Source: Ischnura elegans (taxonomy: Eukaryota; Arthropoda; Insecta; Odonata; Coenagrionidae). From it: a stretch of DNA of 64,000 bases. Under the pieces are notes generated by a model. The model was not told the DNA's origin. It worked only from the letters and a program-made list of their open reading frames with translations, and ran no database searches. The stretch is from NCBI RefSeq assembly GCF_921293095.1, contig NC_060252.1:6510001-6574000 (forward strand), given 5' to 3'. Made by a program: the position numbers and the translations under genes. Positions 24,506 to 56,200 of the stretch are shown one piece after another (position 1 is the first letter of the stretch; each line of letters begins with the position of its first letter).

Positions 24506-26414
24506 TGCGTAAGTAGGGAACTGGGGGAAAATTACATTGTAAAAGATAATGGCGCATTGATTAAGGCTATGAACTATAGAAAACGTTGTCATTTTCGTTT
24601 AAGATGTATCCAATTAAAAAGAAAGGGACCGATCGTGACACTTACGTGGTAAATTAACCAATCTTTGAGCGGAACATAACCGTGACGAAGTTATGAAATT
24701 GGTAATATAAGCTGAGCTAAGATTAATACTAATTCGGTTCCTGCTCAATATTATGGAATTGTAATCCAAATGCATGAGTTATCTCGAAAAAAAAATATTG
24801 TGTCCCAAATGTAGAAGGGGCGTAGCAGATAGGGAAAATGGTTAACTACGTCGTCTGCTAGTGTAGGAAAGGTAGCCTACAATCGTGAATACATGGTATT
24901 GTTCACCCTTAGATTTACCAGCGACATTGTCATACTATTCAAACAAAATAATTCGAAAATTCCAAAGGTTTGATGCTTCCACTTACTGTATTTTTGTTGT
25001 CAAAGAGTTGTTGCTCAGTTAGAGTTGTCAATTAGACGAAAAACGTAGAAGCAATGCTACCTAACCTTTCACTGCCATAAGTAATCGGGCCAAAAATATT
25101 ACGTAATTAAATTTGATTCAACCTATTTAAACCCATTATGATCTAACTTTCTGAGCAAGGCATGCTGCTTGGTGCTGTAAAATGCTTTTCTGAGGTCGTA
25201 AATAGTCAATGCGATTGAATTCCTATCCTTAAGCATCAGAAATATAATTTACATTATTTTATATAGGCAGTGTTTTGGATTTCCCCTCACGATCACCCAA
25301 TTGCGAACTTGAAAAGAAGCTATTGGCTTAAAAAACTCAACGATTTGATCCATTATCATCAATAATCAGTTTCATGTTGTTATAATATTCGAAGGGGAAG
25401 CAGACTATAATATAAATCTTACATCATGAGGGAGTACGTTTTAATTAGAATTTCTATCTTACCGGGATAAGTGATTATAACAGACACCATGTTCTACATA
25501 GAAGCCACAAAATGATCAAATACCTGATAAGTACTACATGGAAAGGTTGAATTATAATGAATGTGACCGCGTCATTTCACCGCGAGCACATGCAAACCAT
25601 TATTTAGGCGTTCAGTTTCTCGGAATTTCACTCAATAGATATTAAAAAAGTCAAAACTTATGCTTTTGAAAGAAATTCGTTAAGTTTCCAGATAGAGTTA
25701 AAGGTTCATAATACACGCTCTACATATCTAAATAAATAATAATACTACAACGGAAATAAAATTCCGATACAATGTAATGATGCAACAGCGGAAAGTACAT
25801 GACATAATGGAAACTGGAGAAAGTCTTTTCTTGGTAAACACAGAAAACACAACTGAAAACATCATGATGATTCCGTCATCAAAACACAGACACCGAGACA
25901 GAGAATGCACATGTTATTAATTACCGATCCTAGAGATATGAAGCTACTGCATTTGAAATGATATCGCTTTCAGAAACTCCGGTAAATATCCGCTTCCGTC
26001 ACACACCTTTAGAATTTGTTTTCGAGAACAATTTGCAATTCAGCAAAAATAACGTGTCACAGTTTCATGATGCTATTTCTACAACTATGTGAATTTTGCC
26101 AACAATAAATTTAAAAAGGTAGAGCATAACCTGCACTTCACGTGATATAAATTTCGTGGCGATACGTACAAAAAAAGGCATTGGAAAATATTTTCATGCT
26201 CTGTGAGATGGAAGCGGAGACATTACTGAACGCAAACCATGCTTTCCTTATATCTATTATTTACGCGTGTAGAGACACATTTTCGCCCCCAGGAAAATTT
26301 TCCCTCGTAGTATACTTAAATGTGCACCCCCACATAACGCAGTGGTTCACCATTCTTCTTTTAAAAAGCTCCATAAGCAGGAAAAGTAGCCTCTCAAATA
26401 CATGTGTGTTAATG

Positions 26415-26550
26415 GCACATGAGCAACGGTCGGTGAAAGCAAGATGGCTAGTTGCGCAAAATTCTTCTGCCGGCCGGCTTCAGCGCCACCGTGAGGAAAT
26501 CATAGGCACTGCCAATCTATTGTATATATCTGTGCTTGTGACTACCTATT
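26415..26550. repeat. Right member of a widely spaced inverted repeat
   Basis: Reverse complement of 24395-24505, with a GC-rich inner part (GCCGGCCGGCTTCAGCGCCACC) and an outer AATCTATTGTATATATCTGTG. It ends about 315 bp before the TBCK start codon, so it may now form part of the TBCK promoter region. Confidence 0.65.
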
Positions 26551-26865
26551 TTGGGATGTAAGGGATGTGGGATGAGTTCATGCCAATGTTGACGTTTGGA
26601 GCGTGGTGGGAGGATTCATTCTATTTGATCATAATTTGATCGAGGCGATGGAGGGTAACGTAATTGTATCAAGTAAAGAATTACGATAAGTCATAATTTA
26701 AGCATAAGATCGGCATAATTAAGCCATGGCTATACTTATGATGTTGGATTGGATCAGCTGATTGATATTAGTACAATTATACACCGATATATTTTAGATT
26801 CCAAGGTGTAGTTCCTTCAATCGAAGCTTGATTTGACTTGAAGCCGCTGTCTCATCAATTATAAA

Positions 26866-46525
<19,660 letters not shown>

Positions 46526-46979
46526 CTGGAGAGCAAGTTAACACGTGGTTTTCAGATGCATTACAAGTCTTGCTATGGTGCAGGAAATATTCCATGTATT
46601 ATTTATCGTGAATTACCTGAGTTTTATTTTTTATATACAGGTATGTATATATGTACTATATTATGACTACTTCTTGTGCAATACTCTTCTGTATTGGGCA
46701 GTAGATATTCCATTTATTCTATTTATTATGAATTACTTGAGTAAATTTTGTATATATGTACTAACAGGTAATTACCATTTGTTTATATATATTCTATTGA
46801 TTGTGCTTTACTTGAGTTAAATATTGTGCATGTCATAGCTGTTGGGGCTATGTTTATTTTCTGTGGGTTTTTAAAACTCTTTAATTGCATACCTTGAATA
46901 TGCAAACATGTACAAACCATAGATGTGATCAATTCAATATTAAAGTTGATACTTGGGTTATTTGTGCCTTGAGTGATAT

Positions 46980-47112
46980 CCATCTACGTACGTCCGTGGT
47001 GATGCAGAGCCTCTCACAGTGAATGCCATTTGGGGTTAGGTGGAAGAGGGGACTTTCCAGTCTCAACCTCGCCCGAATAAAGGCATTTTATTATTATTAT
47101 TATTATTATTAT
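46980..47112 (+). mobile_element. Probable LINE or SINE 3' end with TTA tail
   Basis: A GC-rich block (ending CTCAACCTCGCCCGAATAAAGGC) runs into a TTA trinucleotide run of about ten units at 47083-47112. This is the usual look of a truncated non-LTR retroelement tail. Family not identified. Confidence 0.5.
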
Positions 47113-48339
47113 CTAGTACACTGCATTTGCTCCTCTAGTCGCTTTTATGTTGCTATTTTTGTAGCAACTTTTACTGCATTCACCAAGGGTCATGACTTTT
47201 TGTGCACACGGTGGGGACTATTAGACACAGTGTGTGCAATATCATATGTTGCAGAGGAGCATTGTTGTGGGCAATAATATGCACAATTTACAGGTGTCAA
47301 TGACTTCATAAACCACTAACATCACAACATAGGGAGCAACTCGTGGCACAAAAAAATGAGTCGCACAGTATACAATCATACCAACATCACCGACTTGTGG
47401 CTGATAGCGACACAGAATCTTCTTCGAACATCAGTTGCTCTTCTAATTAGTTGAGATTTGCCATTTTTGTTTTACAAAGTTTCACAAATTCTCTCTGGGC
47501 TTTGAATTTCTGTGCAAGGTAGTGAATTATTAATTTAATCTCAAAGCATTTGTCTGCTGGGGATAATTCATTTAAAGTTTTATCCAATGGCATCTACAAA
47601 ATATCTTGTAAGAATCTAAGTGGAGTGTGATTCACAGGAGGGTCGTTTTTAGGACAATGTGTGAGATCCATGGTTGGGTTGAGTTGTCCATATGAGAGAA
47701 GTGTGGTGAACCAAGTGAGGTAAAGTGTGTTCATAAATGTACAGCATAACCCGAATATTTAGTCCATGAGGTGTCGTGTTTCCCCGTGCCCAAAGTTGGG
47801 CCTCAGTTTACCCAAAAAATATTCATATTCTCTTGCTAAAAATCCTGCATGTAAGGTCACATTACCATAATTTGGAGGTTCATTTATAATGTTTTTAGCA
47901 AAAATATTGAAGATTTGAAGTTGTGTCTGCTATGTAGGGCTTTGTAAGTCTCCTCTTCTCGATATTTGAGGGGAAAAAATTACTGCTCGACTCCATCTTG
48001 TGATTAATATGCTTGAAAAACTGCGTCTCAAGATGGTTTGAGATCTCTGTTGTGATGTATGTAGTTTGTCCAGGCTATGGAATATTGAGCGACTTAATAA
48101 AGTAATATTAATGCCTTTATATAATCATAGTAATGACTTCATGTATTCGACTGAACATAATGAAATGTAAAAAACTTTGTAATTCCACATAAATTCATAC
48201 TGTGCGTCTTAGGTTTTGACATGGCACGTTATTATCTGATATGTTTGCATCAAAGACAGAAAATAACTAGTCACACACAAATTAATTATTTTTTAAATCG
48301 GAACGATGAGTGGAACAATTTGAGAGCAATAGCCGAATG

Positions 48340-48690
48340 CGTGACGTTAGGTACCCCAAAAGTCGATTTTCTTTCCGCCATTTTAAATTTTTTTTAGGGG
48401 TTTGAGAGGAAATAGGGGCATTTCAGAGTTTTCCCCCGATCATTTTCCCCCACGTCGAACGATATCTATTAACCACTCTTATCCGCGAATTTGATGTAGT
48501 TCGTCAACTTGCCTAAAACAGCGCTGCATACGCTAAACAACTAGAGTCCTCTATGTTATTTCAACTACGAACAAAGTGTGTGCGACAGTGTATGGCACAA
48601 AATTCAAAGTATTCGAGATCGTACTTGAAGCATAATTATTTGAAATTTCTATACTTTCTAGTATTCGCAGATACTATTCGCACATATCTA
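48340..48690 (-). mobile_element. Fragment of the 34896 hAT family, reverse orientation
   Basis: The right edge, ATACTATTCGCACATATCTA, is the reverse complement of the left end of the element at 34896. Inner words (CGCGAATTTGATGTAGTTCGTC, GTGTGCGACAGTGTATG) are reverse complements of 35030-35170. Only the terminal 350 bp are present. Confidence 0.7.
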
Positions 48691-49000
48691 CTAAAAATGG
48701 ATTATTATGGCAAAACCAATCAATTTCTGCCCCAAATGACTTCTGTTTATATGTACCTGCTTTCAAAGTTACCCTCTTGGTAGTTGCCCTGGAACAACAT
48801 TCTAAGGTTAACACTACATACTATACATATGTGGGTTTTGCGGCATGCGATTGAGAAGAGTGGGAGGCAATGGGGGAAATGCTAAGGTGGGAATTTTTGC
48901 AGTGACAGGCGGACATTTGTCATTTTGAGGGTGGGGCCTCTTTTTCAGAATTGGCATACACATTTTTCAATAATTTAAAAAGTCTGTCAGCCACATTCTA

Positions 49001-50339
49001 CGAGGGTGGTTTGAAAAGTTCTCAGAATCACCACGAGTTGTCAGCGCTAGTGCAACGAACTATTCACGTGATATTCATAGGACTGTTCGCTGTAAACACA
49101 TCCCACGTCAATGCTCATGGAAAAGAACTGTGGCAGTGATGTGGCTTTTTTGTTGTTCCCGCATAGTGATTTGAGAAGATAGAAAAAATCGAGGTTCGTG
49201 CAGTGATTAATTACTTCGTAAAAATAGGTATGAAAGCAAACGACATTCATGCCGATATCCAGAATACACTAGGGGACTCTGCTCTTTCATAGTCAACTGT
49301 TGCCAAGAGGCAACAGTTGACAATGAAATTCGCACCAAGGACAAATGAATTTAAATTTGATCGGGAGAGCTTAGATGATGGTTCGCGCAAAGGTCGGCCA
49401 AGAAGTGTCACTGCTCCAGAAATCATTGCTAAAGTGCACAAACTGGTAATGGAGGATCGCCGATTGAAAGTGGGTGAAATTGATCTTGCTTGCTAGATGT
49501 CATGTAAAAGGGTATATTATATTTTAACTGAAAAATTAGAAATGAAAAAAAATATCTGCTAGATGAGTGCCGCGACTCTTGACACTAGATCAAAAACGCA
49601 TGAGAATGGATATATCGGAACAATGTTTGACCAGTTTTAGGGGAAACGAATTAGTTTTTTTACACCAGTTTGTGACCAAAGATGAAACTTGGGTCCATTA
49701 CTATTCCGTAGAGACAAAAACACAGCCAAAGCTGTGGAAACATGATGATTATCCATCACCAAAGAAAGCAAAGACAATTCTTTCAACTGGAAAGGTCATG
49801 GCATCAGTATTCTGGGATGTGAACGGGATTCTGTTTATAGATTATCTCCCCACTAGGCAAACAATTACTAGAGAATACTATGCTAACCTCTTGGATTAAT
49901 TGCAACAAAATATAAGCTAAAAAGGCCAGGTTTAGCAAGGAACAAATTCATCTCCCATCAGTACAATGTGCACCTGAACATATGTGCTGTCGCCATGGCA
50001 AAATAACACGAAATATGGTACTAATTTTTGCCACTTCTGCTTTATTCACCTGATGTGCCTCCATCAGACTTCCATCTCTTCCCAAAACTGAAATTTTTTC
50101 ATGGTGGACCTGGTGGATAAAATAATTGACTTCAAATGAAGAACTGATAGCCGGAGTTGACAGCTATTTTGCAAGCCTAAGGAAATCTCATTTTCTACAT
50201 GGGATCAAGGTACTAGAATATGGTTGGACCAAATGTAGTAATCTACAAGGAGACTACATATATTGAAAAGTGAAGTAAGTTTCAGTGATGTGAGAACACT
50301 TTTTCTATTCCATTCCGAGAACTTTTCAAACCACCCACG
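49001..50339 (+). mobile_element. Mariner transposon with broken transposase
   Basis: 1,339 bp bounded by TA on both sides (48999-49000 and 50340-50341). The terminal inverted repeats of about 26 bp, CGAGGGTGGTTTGAAAAG and its partner CTTTTCAAACCACCCACG, differ at two positions. The transposase reads left to right with several stops and frame changes. The best part, 49567-49899, carries the mariner catalytic signatures TKDETWVHYYSVETK (first Asp) and VFWDVNGILFIDYL (second Asp); a PPSDFHLFPKLKFF-like third Asp block follows at about 50060-50100. The N-terminal part contains RESLDDGSRKGRPR. A small palindrome sits at 49290-49318. Confidence 0.93.
49290..49318. repeat. Small foldback inside the mariner
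   Basis: GTCAACTGTTGCC, a short spacer, then GGCAACAGTTGAC. The normal mariner sequence here would continue from STVAKR into the DNA-binding domain, so the right arm looks like a local inverted duplication of the left. Confidence 0.75.
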
Positions 50340-53239
50340 TACTTATATTAGTGGATTGATTTTTTAAAATTTTAAAGTGAATTATTATGTTAATGTTAAT
50401 CGTTGGTTTGGGGAAATGCCTGAGTCCTTCCTGGCAGCTTCTTCCTCTTTCAAATGTGGGAAGTGTTGTTTTTGGTCACTGAAGATGTGCCCCCCCTGCG
50501 ATTGCACATATGTACTGGTAGCCAATGGGTGTCATCAAGTCTCTTTTCACAAAGGTTACTTTGTAAATCTGACTTTGTGCTCGAATCTCATCACAAATTT
50601 AAACAAATATAATACATAGGTCACTGCCTATGAGACATGAGAAATAGCTGACTCCCTTGGAATAGTTCATTGTCCATTGAAATTGCTTTGAGCAATGAAT
50701 GACTAATTGAATGATTATTTTGAAGATATTACTGCTGTTTGATGTGGTCATTTTTATTCAGTATTACATACATAATAGTCCCCCAATTGTGTAGGGTATG
50801 AACAGTGAACTGGGACGATTTTTTGGGGAGGCATTGTGGTTCTTCGTCAGTATTGTATTGTATTATGGTCATTTATGTGGCGATTGTCATCTCCTGTTGG
50901 GTTAGACTGTCGGCTGGGGTGTTTCAGCCTTTTAGATAGGTAATGAGGGAAGTGGTAATTTGGAGAGGGAAGGTGTGATGTCACTCAATGAGTTGTTCAA
51001 GGGCTTGTTTTTTCTTTCTTTCATCTTGAGGATCATAGGGTTCATTACAACTTTCTATTTCCCTGTTTGTTGATTTCCTGTCTAAATTTTTAAAGTTTCG
51101 CTGACTTTCCATCAATGGCAAATATATCATATACCAGAATTTTATGGAAAAATGCAGCAAGATATATCGTATAATAGTTTGTCAGTAGTTGTAATATGTA
51201 GCAGAAATCAAGTCAAGTAGTGCCAATTCGGTAAGCTACAACCCAAGTGCGAGGGCAGACATTATTCCTACCTTAAACAAAATTACAGTCAGTGCTTTCA
51301 ACCTCAATTTTCATCTTTCTCTTGCACCCCGTAGTTTTTTTTCCTCAAAACCACGGCCTAATTTCTCTGACATTTCCAATACTCCCTGATAAGTAGAGAC
51401 CCAGCATGTATGTATATCAGTAGTGAAGCAGTCAGTCATGTGCACGGGGATATAATGAAAATATGCTGCATGGAATATTGTGAAGTCAAGCAGCAGCAGC
51501 AGTAGAAGTCTAAATGGAGTCAAGTAGATTCAAATTTCCCCCTGCCTTCCAGCCAGGAAGGCAACAAAATGCCTATCTTGCTGCTTTAATGCAACGAAAC
51601 AATGCCTGTTCATCCATTACTTTGCTTGGCCTCGGGATTTTTTCCTGACCATAATCTAGGATCTCTGGCGTTTCCAAGACTTCCCCGACTAATATGAGCC
51701 CTGGTGCAGGATTTGGCGAGTGAAGTTACATCGATGACCCTTCTCCAGGATATATTTTAAAACGATTGATAAATTGTCTCCAGTTTGTGGGCACCTTTTG
51801 TGCTACACGTTTATGCCACACTCCAAGTTTTACACTCCACTTGGAGTCATGCTGTCTTGCTACTGCTGCTGCATAGAAATAACAAACACAAAACCAAAAG
51901 ATATTTTTACAAACAAGGCTTTTATTTACAGAACATATCATAATTTACAGGCACTGAATGCACTAAACCACAGGGTATTATGTATCTAGAATTCAAATAC
52001 GTATTACCTGAAAGTAAAAAAAAATATTTCATGAGAAGATAATAACAATAAATTCACTTGTGCAAATTGCGACAATATTGAATGTGGAATTGTGAAATTG
52101 ATTCTTTAATGGTTGATTCAGTGAACTTGGTCAAGAAAATGACTCCTAGCAATGTTTTAAGGTCTTATAAAACGTACACTAGAGATGGACAGAAAAAATT
52201 CCAGGGAAGAAAAATCCTTCGCATTGACACAATATTATAAACCAGACCAAGGTGAATAGGGATGAGTGGAATTCTAAGACTTCTGAAATTATTTAGACAG
52301 TCCCCAAGTTAGAGACAGCAAAGGTGTTCCCAAAAAGTAACACTTTGATACACGCATGTTATTTTAGTCATTCTGGCTTTCTGCACAACTAACCTTAAGT
52401 CAAAACATGTAAATATTTTTCATTAAGATAACTGGCGCAAAACTTTCACAAAATGAGACTGGCCAAAAATGTCACCACAACAAACTTCATAATGTCAACA
52501 TGACACACCAGTAGACGAATCAAAGCTTATTTATGCCATTATACAAAAAATTAAATAGCCTTAATTTCCTTAAATCTGACCAATGAATAAGCAGTCATTT
52601 TATTATGAAATTTAGCATTAATACATTCCGTTGTAAAGATCAGAAAAATCTAGATGATGGAGTGACTTGATTCCACGACTGACCATCAACTAACATATCA
52701 ACACTACTATTAGTAGTGTCCATATTTTAGAAACACTTTTGATTTTTCATTTTCACATGTCCTTGAACCAGTTAAGAACCCAATCAAACTATCTCAAGAT
52801 CTTTGCAATAATTGTCTATACCATGAGTCTCCGAACTACAGCCTGCAGGGCGGATGAAGCCTCTGAGGCCATCCTCCTGCCTATAGTGACTCTTTTCATG
52901 ATCGGAAAAGAATCACAGAAATTAGACTTTCCTATCAACGTCAGTTGCCATTCACTAGGACGTTCCTCACTGTCACAGTAAAATGGACGTATGCAGTAAT
53001 GTGTTATGTTTTCCAAGAAATCACCCCATTGCAAAACCTACAAGGCACAGCAAAAAAGGTGTTATCAGACCCAAAACTGCTTTGTTAGTTAATATTGCTC
53101 TGCAGCTGAAACATTTGAAGATCCCTCGTCTATACCACGATATAATGGATAGTTCACTGCAAAACTCTGTACATATATGTATATTTAAATTTGCTACTTT
53201 ATTATAGTTTAATAACGGCACTGATACTGCTGATTACCT

Positions 53240-56200
53240 TCAGACAACAACTGGAGGAGGCGCTGGGGGTGCAAACTCTCCCACTTCCTCATCATAATAC
53301 GCTGTGGCTCTGAATGGCCGCAGCTCCCATGGAACTTGGTCTTCCATGTGTGTCAGCACCACTCCTAGATCTTCCAAATTGGGCAGACCTCTTTCAACCA
53401 CATCAGTCACATGGTCCTGTCACAACAAGAAATATTTTAAGTTAGTGAGGACTACGCTATAAATTTGACTTTCACGTAAAATTTTCGTGCAGACCTTAAC
53501 TACCCACTCCAGAAATTACAAATACCCCACCCAAAATCCACATAATAAATGTTATCCTCCATAAACAAGAGAGTGGTTTTGGCATTAACTAATAAAATGA
53601 AAACCTTCAATTTCATCTCAAGGAAAATCCATATTTTAATATTTTAAATAACCACACCAACAAATGCCTCTGGATTCCCAGGTAAATTCTGTAGCTATTA
53701 TATGCTCTCAACCTTCCTCCAAGTAAATTATTGGCTGAAACTCTATTTTTTACCTGAATTTAATGTGATATATTTCATGGCTGCTGTGGCAAGTGGACGA
53801 TGGAAAAATGAACACTAATTCCCACGGGAAACGTTACCCTAGAAGGGGAATTGGAACCACAGACCTTCAACTTTCCAGGCTACTGAGCAGACCACTAAGC
53901 AACCAACGTTCCTAAATTTCCAAGGCAATTTTTCTGACGGAAATAGCAGTTAGTCCTACAATCCCATCCTATGGTGAAGCAAGAGAGCATGGGCTTTGGA
54001 GAAGCCACTTCCAGTGGCAAACCCTCTACCAGCACTTAAGCCATCTTCAGCAGTAAATGTGTTAGCACCCAGAACCTTGACCCTCAGTTAAGTTCCATTA
54101 AAATTAAGGAATTAGGATAGAGTAATGCTCTGCTCAGTAGCCGAGAAAGCCTCAAGTCCATCTTCAACTCACGCTCATTGGGAATTCTTTCCCACGGCAA
54201 ATACTGCCAACTTAAATACAGCAATAAATTATTGACATATCAGGATTGTGATAAGAAAATCTTAAGCTAGGATTGATAATGTGAATTCTTTTCTAAACAT
54301 ATTTATCATTTATATGCAGATTGCTGTCATTACTAATATCATGAAGAAAATGAAATGCAACTCCTTTTGATTCTGACAGACCACTTACTCTTTCCATCTT
54401 GTCCCAGCCCAAGTATGCAACTGGCCAGCTGGGACAGAACTTCTGTGTAAGTGACACTCGCCACTGGAACGGAATGTCCCATCGCAAGTCTATACGCTTG
54501 TAACCCCAATTTTCTTCATCTTTCCTCATCAAACGGTAGAACCAGTCAACAAGTTCAGACAGCTTGTATCTCTTGGGCCTGAAAATCAAAGAAATTTTTT
54601 TGGAAATTAGCTACAAACACAAAAATACAACTGAAAACCTGCTTGAGGTGATATTTCTTTGACCACCACATGACGTTCATAAGTTTACCATTCATTTTTT
54701 TGCCAATTAAGAAAGAAGAAGCTAACAGAGCAAAAACAAAAATTTTATTTTGACAAATACAGTGGAAGCCCGGTTTAGCGAGTGCTGATTTATGCGAGAA
54801 TTGTGTTTCAATGAGTGATAGTTTATTTACTGCTAAACTGCTTATGTTTTACATATAAAACATATCGGACATAGCGAGGTCAAAAAGTTCCTGCCACAGT
54901 GTATGCTCGGTGTTATGAGAGATATTTCTCGAGGGCGTTGCTCCGCTGAGCAAGCATCAACTACAGTGCAACCTCGATATAACGACACCCCACGGTGCAT
55001 TAATAAACACTCGCTATAGCGAATTGTCGCTTTACCGGAGGTGGAGCAAATAATAGCCAATATACCTGTTGCGAACAGATATACAGGAACAGGAGTGGTG
55101 CGGCGACAGATAATCATCTATCCGATAAACGTAAGCATAAATCCAGACGAATGGCGATGTTTTTTTGCATCACTTATTTTCCTTACTCAAACAACGACTT
55201 ACTATTCAAACAATTTATAAGCGCCGCACTGAATAAAAATCATGGAAAGCATTGTTTCGTCAATCATTATGCCAATGCGCAACCGAGGAAGCCATTTTTC
55301 TATGCACTTAATTAGTTCATTTACGTGATCATTCTATTATTTTGGTATTTTCCACTGAAAATTCAAAAATTAACTGATAAAACAGTACATATCGCGGTTA
55401 TTTAATGCCTCAAATGTTTCCATTGGTGTATGTTTATTGTTTCTGTACGTTAAGCGGCAGTGAAGTGAAATAACGCATTAAATTTGTTTCTACACGCGAA
55501 AACGGTGGAAGGTTGTATAACGTTCCTGCCTTGGAAGACTTTTTCTATCAGATAATGTAATATCTACATCATCTACGGTAAAAAGTTTGCTAAGCTTAAA
55601 AAGTGATGTGATTTAAATTGCCGTTGTTGAAAAAAGTTTCTTTTTGAGTGTTACGCTCGCGACGTATTTGAAATAATACACAGAGTTTACCACGGCACTG
55701 CAAACGAGAATTAGTTGTTCTGTGAGTTCTTCCAGCGGCCACCAGGGGATGCTCGGCTACCCACGTTACAAAAGAGAGCGCCAGTACGACTCCGACCACT
55801 GACGCGAATAGTTCACCCTTGTAAATCCGCAACGGAGAATAAATACGTCCATCCTGACAATTCACGCTGAGTATCATTGCTTCGTACATCCTACATCATC
55901 GCTAAGGCGCACTACCTACCTTTGGAGGCATCATTGCGAGAAATACCTCATACTGCAAGGGTTTTGTCGGGGAGTTGTATGTAAAAAAGTTCCGTTTCGT
56001 CTATGTTATATGACGCGGGGAATACTTCTAAAGATTCTTATGATCGGAGTCCTTTCTTCTACGACTTCGGGTTTACACCGCAGGCATCACCAGCAATTAT
56101 GAGGGGAGATAACGCTTTGGTGCTTCGCATTAGTATAATCAACCTTCCGAACTCTTAAAATTCTCGATTCGCAATCTATCCCTGAAATACTCCGCTTTAG

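Larger units (their letters stand above)
16970..26865. other. Spacer between neurotactin and TBCK, repeat-rich
   Basis: After the presumed neurotactin 3' UTR (to about 18200) no host gene is visible. The stretch holds worn repeats at 18780-19080, a foldback at 19633-19763, a LINE 3' end on the minus strand (20629-21450), a dispersed repeat copy (22020-22170), a poly-C/poly-G MITE-like block (22330-22480), an RTE-like LINE remnant (23000-23640), a 66 bp palindrome, a foldback at 23931-24172, and one inverted repeat pair about 2 kb apart (24395-24505 and 26415-26550). About 24700-26400 contains nothing I recognise. Confidence 0.6.
46526..53239. other. Spacer between TBCK and NDUFA9 (convergent ends)
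   Basis: TBCK ends at 46525 and NDUFA9 ends at 53240 on the other strand. Between them lie a LINE-like 3' tail ending in a TTA run (46980-47112), a reverse fragment of the 34896 hAT family (48340-48690), a mariner (49001-50339), and the 3' UTRs of both genes. No further host gene is visible; about 50400-51900 contains nothing I recognise. Confidence 0.6.
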
